Shown here one piece after another: positions 52,399 to 60,882 of a stretch of DNA of 64,000 nt. The position numbers and the translations under genes were made by a program. Positions within the stretch are counted from its first letter, which is position 1; each line of letters starts with the position of its first letter. Origin of the DNA: an uncultured Paraglaciecola sp. (GTDB lineage: Bacteria; Pseudomonadota; Gammaproteobacteria; Enterobacterales; Alteromonadaceae); NCBI GenBank assembly GCA_947498355.1, contig CANMKA010000002.1, positions 62,001 through 126,000 on the forward strand, written 5' to 3'. The notes beneath the pieces are model-generated. The model was not told the DNA's origin. It saw only the letters and a list, made by a program, of their open reading frames with translations, and made no database searches.

Positions 52399-53702
52399 GA
52401 GAGTGTAAAAAAATCTGTGTAAGTGGCACTCTTAACTTATTGAAAGGAATAAAGAATGCCATTAACAGACAAACTTATCGACCAGCTACTTGATGGTTGT
52501 GATTCACCTGATGATATCCTTGGTGAAGCCGGATTACTCAAACAGTTAACCAAGAAAGTCGCTGAGCGAGCCCTTAATGCCGAGATGGAGCAGCATCTCG
52601 GATACGCTAGACACGCACCAGAAGGTAATAATTCAGGCAATTCCCGCAACGGTAAATCCAGCAAAACCGTGCGCAGCGTTTACGGTGAAATTGACCTGGA
52701 TATTCCCCGCGACCGCAATGGCACCTTTGACCCGAAGCTGGTCAAGAAAGGTGAGAAGCAACTTAACGGCTTTGATGACCGGATTATCTCTCTGTATGCC
52801 CGAGGCATGACGACCCGAGATATTCAGGCACACTTCGAAGAAGCCTATGGTGTTGAGGTCTCTGCTACCTTCATTTCTCAGGTTACCAATGAAGTATTGG
52901 ATGAAGTAAAACAGTGGCAGCAGCGGCCGCTTGATAGCCTTTACCCTGTCGTTTATCTCGATTGTTTGGTCGTACGTAGCCGTGATTCCGGAGCGGTGCA
53001 GAACAAGTCGGTTTATCTGGCTCTGGGCATTAACGCTGATGGCGAGAAGGAGTTGCTAGGCTTATGGATGGCACAAACTGAAGGTGCCAAGTTCTGGTTG
53101 TCTGTGATGAACGAACTCAAGAACCGAGGAGTTCAGGATATCTTTATCGCCTGTGTTGATGGTCTCAAAGGCTTTCCTGAAGCCATAGAAGCGGTTTATC
53201 CCCAAACCCAAGTGCAATTATGTATCGTCCATCAAATCCGTCATTCTCTGCGTTATGTAAACTGGAAACAGCGTAAAGCCATTGCAGCTGACCTTAAGCG
53301 CATATATGGCGCGGCCATGCTGGCTGAAGCAGAGTTGGCGCTAGCCGAATTCTCTGAAAAGTGGGATGACCAGCACCCAACAATCAGCCTGTCCTGGCGC
53401 AACAACTGGGAGCGATTAAGCGTGTTCTTCGACTATCCACCTGAGATACGCAAAGTGATTTACACCACGAATGCTATCGAATCGTTGAACGCCAGCCTGC
53501 GGAAAATTACCAAAACCAGACGCTCATTCCCAACCGACGATTCAGTGTTGAAGATATTGTATCTGGCTCTGCATCAGATATCGAAGAAGTGGACAATGCC
53601 AATAAGAGATTGGAAAGCCGCTATGAGTCAGTTTATGATTATGTACAGTGACCGCGTATCACTATGATGAACAGCCACTTACACAGAAAATCTTACAGTC
53701 TC
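52399..53702 (+). mobile_element. IS256-family insertion sequence
   Basis: The element is bounded by imperfect 29-bp terminal inverted repeats (left 52399-52427, right 53674-53702), sharing the inner TCTGTGTAAGTGGC exactly. It encodes one complete transposase. I see no matching 8-9 bp target duplication (GCACATGC outside left, AGAAATAC outside right), which points to recombination after insertion. It lies between the Tn7-like left end and tnsE. Confidence 0.85.
52456..53667 (+). CDS. IS256-family transposase
   Basis: The 403-residue Mutator-type DDE transposase has the N-terminal LLKQLTKKVAERALNAEMEQHLGY, the first catalytic Asp in VVYLDCLVV, the second in FIACVDGLKGFPEA, the CIVHQIRHSLRYV motif and the catalytic Glu in TTNAIESLNASLRK. 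It starts at ATG 52456 after AAAGGAATAAAGA, and appears intact. GC and codon use differ from the AT-rich tnsE/tnsD around it, which fits a later arrival. Confidence 0.95.
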   Translation: MPLTDKLIDQLLDGCDSPDDILGEAGLLKQLTKKVAERALNAEMEQHLGYARHAPEGNNSGNSRNGKSSKTVRSVYGEIDLDIPRDRNGTFDPKLVKKGEKQLNGFDDRIISLYARGMTTRDIQAHFEEAYGVEVSATFISQVTNEVLDEVKQWQQRPLDSLYPVVYLDCLVVRSRDSGAVQNKSVYLALGINADGEKELLGLWMAQTEGAKFWLSVMNELKNRGVQDIFIACVDGLKGFPEAIEAVYPQTQVQLCIVHQIRHSLRYVNWKQRKAIAADLKRIYGAAMLAEAELALAEFSEKWDDQHPTISLSWRNNWERLSVFFDYPPEIRKVIYTTNAIESLNASLRKITKTRRSFPTDDSVLKILYLALHQISKKWTMPIRDWKAAMSQFMIMYSDRVSL

Positions 53703-53804
53703 AGAAATACTCGTGGCTGCATAAATGATTGCACTTATTAGTTGAATTCAAGTTCAATAATATCAGTTTGAAATTAAACTATCCAGGGTTGATTACAATT
53801 ACTC

Positions 53805-55403
53805 TTAACACAATTTTTGATAAAATCGTTTGCTCCAGTTATTAATATCGTCCTGCGTTAAGCTTCCATTATTACCAGACTGTTGATGAGATATTCCGAA
53901 GTGATTACTTTTCCCTACAAAATTATCAAAATACTCTTTAGGCCATGAAATCGAACCTCTAAGCAGCTTCTTTTCAACATTTTCTATGAAATCATCAATA
54001 TTTTCGATTACGGAGGCCAAAATAGCTTTTGTAGACAAAGGTTTATTTGTATCGGATGTGTCAACTTCCAATAGGTAATATGCAGCGTTATCAATTTCAA
54101 TATAAGACACTGACAAACACCTAGGGTTACCATCTGTAGCCAGAAGATGCTTTGTACAGCGAGCAATCTTAGGTAACTTTCGTAACGAGTAAACAGCTAA
54201 TTTGCATCCGTAATTATCTTTAAGTAAATCCAGCATTTTGAAATAGCTTTCAAACTTATTGATATACAAATGACTATCATCAGTTTGATCATCAATGTTA
54301 TCCCAATCGGCATTAGGCAATTCACCTATAGTAGTTGTTTCATCTGTACTTATATCTTTAGAAGCCTTTTCAGGGACATCATCGTCTTGCTTGCCATTAC
54401 TACTAATTCGGCTCTTTTGAACAACTTTTATCGTTTCAATAGCCTTATCAAATGACATGGCTACGCTAGGTGGTTTTATTATTACAGTCTTATTGTCGAC
54501 ACTAGCACTCGCTTCATCATCAATATTATGTTCAGCTGGTCGCTCTGCTCCAGCAACGTAACCACCATTTCCTTTGCCGCTAACATCTTTGGTAAAATTA
54601 GGATGTGAAAATAATACTTTCTCTGGTAAATCAATTGGTATGCCTACAAGTCCCTCTATTTCATGGACAAACATAGAGTTTAAGTCAGGATTAAACCATC
54701 CTTTAACTGAAAACCGTGTATTTTCCAATAGTGGTGGTTCGAACTTGAAATCCCAAACTCTGTATCTACCAAGCTCTTTACCTTCCAATAATTGATAACG
54801 ACCAATACTCTCATACGATCGACGCGCGTTCTCATTAATCAATATCCAGCTAAGTAATCTTCGACAGCTTGGTTCATTAAAGTAATCGATTTTATAGGTA
54901 CAGCTGGGCATTACATCGATTGATGCTATCCCTATATCTTTATTCACCATGACATCAAATTCCGCCTGTAATACATCTGGTGTCATAGCTGTACGAGATA
55001 AGTAGCCATCATGAAAAAATAGTGCTCTAGCTAATTCAAATTGAGGCAAGTAAACAGTTATGTCATCGTCTATCTGAAAAACAAAGCAATACTGTTCACC
55101 ATCAGCTTTACGATGATGTTTGATGACTTGGCAATCTTTCACCTTAGCTACCTGCCAATTTTGAGTATCACCGATAGTAAAAGATTTGTGGTAGCCAGCT
55201 TTACTAATTTCTGTTTTTGAATTTAATATTCGTTGACGTGTAAGCACAGGAGCTTGAGATAAAGTGAGGTATGAACGTTCACTTTTTACAGGAGTGGTAG
55301 AAAGGTTGATATACCAACGAGAGCCATCAGCTCTACGAAATAAAGAGCCTATACCATTGATGAGTGAATCATCACTAAATCCATCTATTCTAAACTTATC
55401 CAT
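53805..55403 (-). CDS. tnsE: Transposition target-selection protein TnsE
   Basis: TnsE steers Tn7 to lagging-strand and conjugating DNA by binding the sliding clamp and 3' recessed ends. The 532 residues (Tn7 TnsE has 538) align in order: GSLFRRADGSRWYINLS, LTRQRILNSKTEISKA, YLPQFELARALFFHDGY, QAEFDVMV, FKFEPPL, a low-complexity acidic middle (about 280-360), LEVDTSDTNKPLSTKAIL and ISWPKEYFDNFVG. Its ATG overlaps the tnsD stop (TAATG), so the pair was co-translated. The gene appears full length. Very AT-rich codon use supports foreign origin. Confidence 0.92.
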   Translation of the reverse strand: MDKFRIDGFSDDSLINGIGSLFRRADGSRWYINLSTTPVKSERSYLTLSQAPVLTRQRILNSKTEISKAGYHKSFTIGDTQNWQVAKVKDCQVIKHHRKADGEQYCFVFQIDDDITVYLPQFELARALFFHDGYLSRTAMTPDVLQAEFDVMVNKDIGIASIDVMPSCTYKIDYFNEPSCRRLLSWILINENARRSYESIGRYQLLEGKELGRYRVWDFKFEPPLLENTRFSVKGWFNPDLNSMFVHEIEGLVGIPIDLPEKVLFSHPNFTKDVSGKGNGGYVAGAERPAEHNIDDEASASVDNKTVIIKPPSVAMSFDKAIETIKVVQKSRISSNGKQDDDVPEKASKDISTDETTTIGELPNADWDNIDDQTDDSHLYINKFESYFKMLDLLKDNYGCKLAVYSLRKLPKIARCTKHLLATDGNPRCLSVSYIEIDNAAYYLLEVDTSDTNKPLSTKAILASVIENIDDFIENVEKKLLRGSISWPKEYFDNFVGKSNHFGISHQQSGNNGSLTQDDINNWSKRFYQKLC

Positions 55404-56182
55404 TAAATCCGTATAATCCTAAGTAGAAAAGTATCAGCAAGAGAAGTTAATCTTTGCTCACTTAACCCTGACATCCTTAATATTTTCCATCGCCGTAATA
55501 TATTATTCGATAGGCTTTGTGCAATAACAGCACACGTTATTCTTCTTATTTGATATTCAGTTATATTTTCACAAAACTTCATAAAAAACAATTTACAAAG
55601 AGGTAAATCATTTAAATGTTTTCCAACCGTTGATCCACAGTCAAGCTTTGATAAATACCAATTCATTGAATGTCGCGGATCATCTAACTGAAATTCGGTA
55701 TCATTTTTAATTCGACACAGTAGCTTTATTAAATGTCGATCGCGTTTGTGCCAATCAATACGCTGATTTTTAGCTATATTAGTTACTTTATATTGATTGT
55801 TAACTTGTAGTAACCAGTCTCTATCATGGCGGTAAAGCCAAGCATATACGTAGCCGAATTTATATTTTCGAGCATAATTAACACCATTTTTAGCTACCGC
55901 TACTAACCATAAATTCCGATATTTCATCTTGTCTTTTTCTGTTGCATCAAACAATGATGTTACTGATGTTTTATTTTCTTTTGGTTGTAAAAGTACCTGT
56001 TTAAAAATATCAGCAACCTGCCAACCACTACCTAATATGCTATGCCAGGCGACTAGGTGCTCTAAGTAACTAAATACTTTTCTGTGCTTACGAAAAATAG
56101 TTTTAAGCCAACATATTTCACTATCTTTAGGGTATAAATCATACTTTTTAAGCCACTTGCTTCCAAATTTATAAATTACTTT
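55403..56182 (-). pseudogene. tnsD: TnsD, C-terminal half only
   Basis: TnsD directs Tn7 into the attTn7 site by DNA binding. Only about 259 C-terminal residues remain (Tn7 TnsD has 508). The frame is open from the stop at 56183-56185 and reads GSKWLKKYDLYPKDSEICWL, SYLEHLVAWHSILGSGWQVA, YAWLYRHDRDWLLQVN, IDWHKRDRHLIKLL and RRWKILRMSGLSEQRLTSL. An internal TTG at 55954 could start a shorter product. The N-terminal TniQ-type zinc-binding half is lost at the junction with IS66 sequence. It is joined to tnsE by TAATG. Confidence 0.85.
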
Positions 56183-56446
56183 TTATTTTAACCTGCTGTA
56201 ATCAATATATTTGCCACGATTGAGCCCATGATCAAATATTAAAGACCTATATTTTGCAGTGGGTTGTGGTCTGCTGGTGAGGTGCAATAGACCCCACATA
56301 TAGCTTTTCACTTTATCTGACTTAACCACATTTAGCGCCGTTTCATCAGCGTGCATGGTCAGTTGCGCTAATAACGATTGATTGAGTCGATAAAGTAAAG
56401 GCTCAAACAAATTCGCAGATTTGAGCCAAATAAATCGGTTCTCCAA
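56183..56446 (-). pseudogene. IS66-family transposase fragment (TnpC)
   Basis: The 87-codon fragment contains LLAQLTMHADETALNVVKSD, SYMWGLLHL and YRSLIFDHGLNRG, matching the core of IS66 TnpC with its first catalytic Asp region (HADET). Both ends of the transposase are missing. Its stop codon lies exactly at the tnsD break, and the tnsD remnant continues in the same frame after it. It marks the deletion that removed tnsABC. Confidence 0.8.
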
Positions 56447-56613
56447 TAATTGTCATTGGATGTAAATCCCCTTATTTTAGGAATGCTGCCCGCCATTATT
56501 CAATAACGCCAAAGTATAAAATAACGATATAGTACAAGATATCATTGTTTGGTCACTAGCAGGGTCTAATTCTCAATTCTATCATTAAGAACTTTTCAGT
56601 TTTAATTGACTAC

Positions 56614-57225
56614 TTAATTGTTTTTATTAATTTTTACATTGTTATTGCGGTGTGATGCTATAGCTGGAATATGTTCACGACAAATCAAATTACTAGCAGC
56701 TATTTCTAAGGTTTCACCCGTTAGTTCACAATGAAAGTGTGTCTTTGATATTGGTCGATGAAAAGTGCAAGTATTACACAAGCCAAAGCTACTGTTGTTA
56801 TTACCACCTTGTAAAGAGATTAAAATATTCTCTAATTCTTTTTGTAGTATATTTTTATGTTCAGCGGAATAGTTTTCTAAAGCTAGTTTTAAGCTTGATG
56901 GTGGAGTGCTTTTTTTCGTGACCATATCACCTTTTTTGGTTAAATGAAGGTGTATTATTCTACGATCATTTTGGTCTTGTACTTTTTCTAGCAACTTCTT
57001 GGATTGTAATAGTGTAATTGACTGCGATATAGTTCCTTTGGTGATGCCAATATACTCAGTGACACCTGCAGGCGTATTACTATATTTATTACAACGAGAT
57101 AAATAAAATAATATATCTAGATGAATGGGTTGTAAGCCATATATCGCCCCTTCAAGTCGAGATTCATTGCGAAATAATGTACAAACTCGTTCTAGTACAT
57201 TGTATATCCGGTTTATTTCTTTCAA
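56614..57225 (-). CDS. MarR-family regulator with C-terminal cysteine cluster
   Basis: The 203-residue protein has a MarR winged helix (about 20-115; TPAGVTEYIGITKGTISQSITLL recognition helix and DRRIIHLHLTKKG wing). A C-terminal extension carries CNTCTFHRP, FHCELTG and NLICREH, four cysteines with nearby histidines that could hold a metal or Fe-S cluster. It lies upstream of the diiron oxygenase gene, on the same strand but after it in transcription order. Shared TTTCGAAT motifs suggest it controls the cluster. Confidence 0.8.
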   Translation of the reverse strand: MKEINRIYNVLERVCTLFRNESRLEGAIYGLQPIHLDILFYLSRCNKYSNTPAGVTEYIGITKGTISQSITLLQSKKLLEKVQDQNDRRIIHLHLTKKGDMVTKKSTPPSSLKLALENYSAEHKNILQKELENILISLQGGNNNSSFGLCNTCTFHRPISKTHFHCELTGETLEIAASNLICREHIPAIASHRNNNVKINKNN

Positions 57226-57671
57226 GATAATCTACAGCCTTAAAATTTAATTGGTTTTCATTCGAAACTATTTAACTATAACAAAACTGTAATAATGAGT
57301 AAATATTATTTGAATGATATATTAGGTGATCGTGCCTTGAGCAAAACCAAATAACGGTTAATACTCATAACAAGATGGAGAGTAGATGCAACAAAATGGA
57401 AATATGATGAAAAACGTTAAAACCTCGAAGCTTTTTACTCATCGCTAGTAAAAATCTTCGAGGCTCCGTAGCCCACTTAGGTGGACAAATTTATTTTTCA
57501 TTAACTGTGTATGATTGTCGATTGAGTTTGCCTAATTTTCAGCGCAAAGCATACAAATATTACTGGTGTCATGCCGTTTACGGTTGACATTCTCCTATCG
57601 CCACATTCAAAATAATCTGCCAATATTTTATGCAGCGAAGTTTAAGTCATCAGTCAACGTTTTTGCAGAGC
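57226..57671. other. Intergenic region with regulator promoter and a long hairpin
   Basis: These 446 bases hold the MarR gene promoter, an ATTCGAAAC motif at 57260-57268 and a strong hairpin at 57423-57463. The remaining sequence between 57464 and 57671 has no recognisable gene. Confidence 0.45.
57423..57463 (-). terminator. Long hairpin after the N-oxygenase gene
   Basis: Two 17-base arms (57423-57439 and 57447-57463) pair with a single mismatch around a 7-base loop. On the minus strand they are followed by TTTTAACGTTTTT, so this can terminate the diiron oxygenase transcript about 210 bases past its stop. Confidence 0.65.
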
Positions 57672-58595
57672 TTAAGCCACTAATTTCATGTTACGTTCGT
57701 CAATGCCAAGGCTACTCAATAGCTTAGCAATACCTTTTATGTCTACACAGATCCCTTGGTTTTGTTCGTTCCGAGAATCTGTTATTATTTCTTGATAGTT
57801 GGGGAAATTAATGGTCGACAAAACACTTTCCCAGACATCTAACTCATTGTCACCAAAGGCTTGCACCGCTTGCGGTAGAGTATTGATATAAAGCGATTGA
57901 TGCTCCGGAGATAGCTGTTGAAAAATTTCAGCCATGGTATACGAAAAAACACTAGCATGACTCCATTCATCAGCCGCGTGAGCTTCAACTGTTTTATAAC
58001 ACAAAGGTTGCAATCTATCATCTTTAGATAATGCCCCTAAATAATCAGTGATTAAGGTTTCTGAGGCACAAGCGACTGCTAGTCTTACCAACTTACGCTC
58101 CTCATTATTTTGGCATTTTAATAACATTTTATCTAGTTGATGGATAAGTTGGAATTTTGGCATTTTAATGCGTTTTAGGGCCCGTTCACGGTAAACAATA
58201 TTAATACTCTTGACCGCCATCAAAGTATGAAAGCCTTCGTCAACTAACGCTTGGCTAATCGAATTTTGAATCGCATCATTTCTCGAGCCTGGATACTCCG
58301 CATCTATGATTAAATCGCAAACTGGCGCGATTAATTTAGACTCTATCTGAATGGTTTTTTCGTTATAAATAATCCAACCATACGATAATACTTTACGCTT
58401 CATTTCTTCATCCGTACTCAGCCATGCAGCATGTTGGTGAAAAGGTAATAAATTTTCTTTAAAGTCGTATTTTTCTGGTTCAAAAGTAAGGGCTACACTA
58501 GGATCACCTTCAAGTACTTTAGCTCTGTTATTCCATAAATTTGTTAAACCATTCAGTACCTTCATGACCTGATTATTATCTGTTTGATGTATCAT
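57672..58595 (-). CDS. AurF/CmlI-type diiron N-oxygenase
   Basis: AurF-type enzymes oxidise aryl-amines to hydroxylamines and nitro groups at a non-haem diiron centre. The 307-residue protein keeps all seven AurF metal ligands: E85, E120, H123, E179, H206, E210 and H213. They are offset by 16-17 from AurF E101, E136, H139, E196, H223, E227 and H230. They lie in ESKLIAP, DEGFHTL, CASETLIT and EAHAADEWSH. It is divergent from a ferredoxin-type reductase that could supply electrons. No biosynthetic (PKS/NRPS) genes are nearby, so the substrate is not evident. Confidence 0.85.
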   Translation of the reverse strand: MIHQTDNNQVMKVLNGLTNLWNNRAKVLEGDPSVALTFEPEKYDFKENLLPFHQHAAWLSTDEEMKRKVLSYGWIIYNEKTIQIESKLIAPVCDLIIDAEYPGSRNDAIQNSISQALVDEGFHTLMAVKSINIVYRERALKRIKMPKFQLIHQLDKMLLKCQNNEERKLVRLAVACASETLITDYLGALSKDDRLQPLCYKTVEAHAADEWSHASVFSYTMAEIFQQLSPEHQSLYINTLPQAVQAFGDNELDVWESVLSTINFPNYQEIITDSRNEQNQGICVDIKGIAKLLSSLGIDERNMKLVA

Positions 58596-58913
58596 AACTA
58601 TTATATCCTCTTAAATTAATTTTTGTTTATATAACTACCTTGTTCACACCGACTTTTAACGGATTAAGTCTCGTTAATGAAGCGCTCATTTCATTTAAAA
58701 AAAACAGAAAAATACGAACGTAATAATTCGACGAGGACAGTAAATATCAAAACAAGTTTCGAATCAACACAAAAATAATTAAATATTTATTAAATGTAAA
58801 TTACTGATTGTAATATATAAATAGAATAATAATAAAATTACAAATAAAGGTTTACATTAGTAATCTCTATGCTATAAAGTATCGCATCGAAACAAAATGG
58901 ACTTTATAACATA
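58596..58913. promoter_or_regulatory. Divergent promoter region, N-oxygenase / reductase
   Basis: These 318 very AT-rich bases separate the divergent oxygenase and reductase genes. GTTTCGAAT at 58756-58764 and ATCGAAAC at 58886-58893 repeat the motif found before the MarR gene, so they may be operators of that regulator. No gene is seen. Confidence 0.5.
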
Positions 58914-59927
58914 ATGAACCAACACGCTGTTTGTATAGACATTAAACAAGATGTTGCAGGAGTAAAAACTTTCTGCTTTAAACCTAATGAAAATTTATAC
59001 TTTTCAGCGGGACAATTTATTACCTTATCACTACCAACTGATGAAGGTATTATTCAGCGCAGTTACACACTGAGCAGCTCACCAATAAATAACAGTACCT
59101 TTTCAGTCACTGTGCGAAAAGTCTCAGACGGCAAAGGTTCTCATTGGCTTCACCAACATTTACAACCTGGTAGCCAAATAGAATTTAGCGGTCCTTATGG
59201 TCGTTTTATACCAGATAAATTTGAACAGAAGAAATTGTTATTGCTTGCTGCAGGTAGTGGTATTACGCCATTTTTATCCACTTTACGTGGGTGGCGTGAT
59301 AGAGGAGTTTCTGTTGATGCCCTTATGATTTTTAATGTCAGAAATCCAGAGCAAATAATTGAATATCAAGAACTTAAGTCACTTTGTTACAGTATAAAAG
59401 GTCTTTCAGTTATTTTTATGCCTGAAAATGTCGAACATCAAAGCTGGAATGGCATATATGGTCGCTTGGATACTTTATGGCTATCCTCCTTGTGTAGAGA
59501 TATCGCTAAACGGGAAGTTTTTACGTGTGGGCCAAGCCTCTATATGCAGACGATTAAGGAATATTTACAAGACACGGGTATAGGTTTAGCAAACTATCAC
59601 GAAGAAACTTTTATTTCCCCTCAACAAGTGCCAATTATACCGTTATCAACTGGGCAAGGGAGTAATAAATTCACAGTTTACTTTGCCAATTCAAATATCA
59701 AAGTAAGTTGTCATGCCCAAGAAACATTATTAGATGTCGCTGAGAATGCAGGTATATCTATAAAAACGGCCTGTCGTTCAGGTATCTGTGGCAGCTGCAT
59801 GATAATGAAAAAATCAGGTAATGTCGATATGCAAGATTTAGGCGGAATTTTACCTACTGAGAAAAACAAAGGCATGGTCTTACTGTGCTGTAGTAAACCA
59901 ACCAGTGATATCGTGCTTGATATTTAA
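58914..59927 (+). CDS. FAD/NAD(P)H oxidoreductase with C-terminal 2Fe-2S domain
   Basis: The 337-residue flavoprotein has the FAD-binding barrel (QRSYTLSSSP, the RxYS motif; GKGSHWLH), the NAD(P)-binding domain (LLLAAGSGITPFLSTLR; FTCGPSLYMQTIKEYL) and a plant-type ferredoxin domain with the cysteines CRSGICGSC and a last Cys in MVLLCCSK. This is the arrangement of hybrid-cluster-protein reductases and of oxygenase reductases such as VanB-like enzymes. Divergent placement next to a diiron oxygenase suggests it is that enzyme's electron donor. Confidence 0.88.
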   Translation: MNQHAVCIDIKQDVAGVKTFCFKPNENLYFSAGQFITLSLPTDEGIIQRSYTLSSSPINNSTFSVTVRKVSDGKGSHWLHQHLQPGSQIEFSGPYGRFIPDKFEQKKLLLLAAGSGITPFLSTLRGWRDRGVSVDALMIFNVRNPEQIIEYQELKSLCYSIKGLSVIFMPENVEHQSWNGIYGRLDTLWLSSLCRDIAKREVFTCGPSLYMQTIKEYLQDTGIGLANYHEETFISPQQVPIIPLSTGQGSNKFTVYFANSNIKVSCHAQETLLDVAENAGISIKTACRSGICGSCMIMKKSGNVDMQDLGGILPTEKNKGMVLLCCSKPTSDIVLDI

Positions 59928-59950
59928 ACGTACCATACTAAGGAGGAAAT

Positions 59951-60646
59951 ATGAAAAAAATACACGTAATCCGTCATTTAGCTTTTGAAGACCTAGGGAA
60001 TATTCAGCCAGTTTTAGATCAACTTGGGGCCGAGGTAACTTACATTGAAGCGGGACAAGATCTCATTAATAGCAGCGTTAATGACTGTGATTTGTTGGTC
60101 ATTCTCGGCGGCCCTATCGGAGTTTATGAAGAGGTAGATTACCCATTTATAGCAGACGAATTAGTTTTAATTCAACAGCGCATTGCATCTAAAAAAGCGT
60201 TGCTGGGTATTTGTCTTGGTGCGCAATTAATTGCCAGAGCCATGGGCTCAAAGGTATACCCAGGTCACCAAAAAGAAATTGGTTGGGGTCGATTAACGCT
60301 TAATGAGCATGTCAATAACCCTCTGGCGATATTGGGTGAACAAGCAATATTACATTGGCATGGAGATACCTTTGATTTGCCATCATCAGCGACGTTACTA
60401 GCCAGTAATGATAATTATCCTAATCAAGCTTTTGCCATTGGAAATTTTTGCTTAGCCGTACAATTTCACCCTGAAGTGACCGTCTCAGGTATGGAACGTT
60501 GGCTTATCGGCCATACGGCGGAAATAGCAGCAACAGATAAGGTGAGTGTCACTTCACTTCGCCAAGATAATGCTGAAATTGGTCGGGCATTACAACCGAT
60601 AGCTCAGAAGATATGGACAAATTGGTTCGAAAAGTTACCGTGGTAG
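59951..60646 (+). CDS. Class I glutamine amidotransferase-like protein
   Basis: The 231-residue protein has the class I amidotransferase triad: nucleophile Cys in LGICLGAQLIA, and His and Glu in VQFHPEVT. The earlier LVILGGPIGVYEE forms the oxyanion region. It is a stand-alone GATase domain like those related to GMP-synthase-type or gamma-glutamyl hydrolase-like proteins. It starts 23 bases after the reductase gene behind AAGGAGGAAAT, so the two are an operon. The acceptor of the ammonia is unknown; it may deglutamylate a substrate instead. Confidence 0.82.
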   Translation: MKKIHVIRHLAFEDLGNIQPVLDQLGAEVTYIEAGQDLINSSVNDCDLLVILGGPIGVYEEVDYPFIADELVLIQQRIASKKALLGICLGAQLIARAMGSKVYPGHQKEIGWGRLTLNEHVNNPLAILGEQAILHWHGDTFDLPSSATLLASNDNYPNQAFAIGNFCLAVQFHPEVTVSGMERWLIGHTAEIAATDKVSVTSLRQDNAEIGRALQPIAQKIWTNWFEKLPW

Positions 60647-60882
60647 TTAGTCACTAGCTCAATAATAACGCTAGAGAATAGATCAAATTTTATTAAACAA
60701 GGCTGAAATAACTATACATAACATCAACAAACCGTGCCGTTTTTCTATTGAAAATAATTTGAGAGTAACACTCTCAAGGAATACAAGTATTAGCTCAGAT
60801 ATATGTAGTTGTCGCTTAGCAACTCACTTGATAAATCAACTAAGCAAATAATTTAACTTTAACAACAAAATAAGGAAATATT
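60647..60882. other. Short AT-rich gap before the beta-propeller gene
   Basis: This gap of 236 bases carries the promoter of the secreted beta-propeller gene and a ribosome-binding site (AAGGAAA) before the ATG at 60883. No gene is present. Confidence 0.4.

Larger units (their letters stand above)
52037..56182. mobile_element. Decayed Tn7-type transposon remnant
   Basis: It consists of a left end (52037-52183), an inserted IS256-family element, intact tnsE and the C-terminal half of tnsD. The tnsA, tnsB, tnsC genes and the right end are missing, and an IS66 fragment sits at the break. The retained order and orientation agree with Tn7 (L end, then tnsE, tnsD, towards the lost tnsCBA and R end). 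It cannot transpose without TnsAB in trans. Confidence 0.8.

Noticed and set aside
59951-60646. GMP synthase (guaA) identity for the glutamine amidotransferase.
   Set aside because: The protein has only the amidotransferase domain and lacks the PP-loop synthetase domain.
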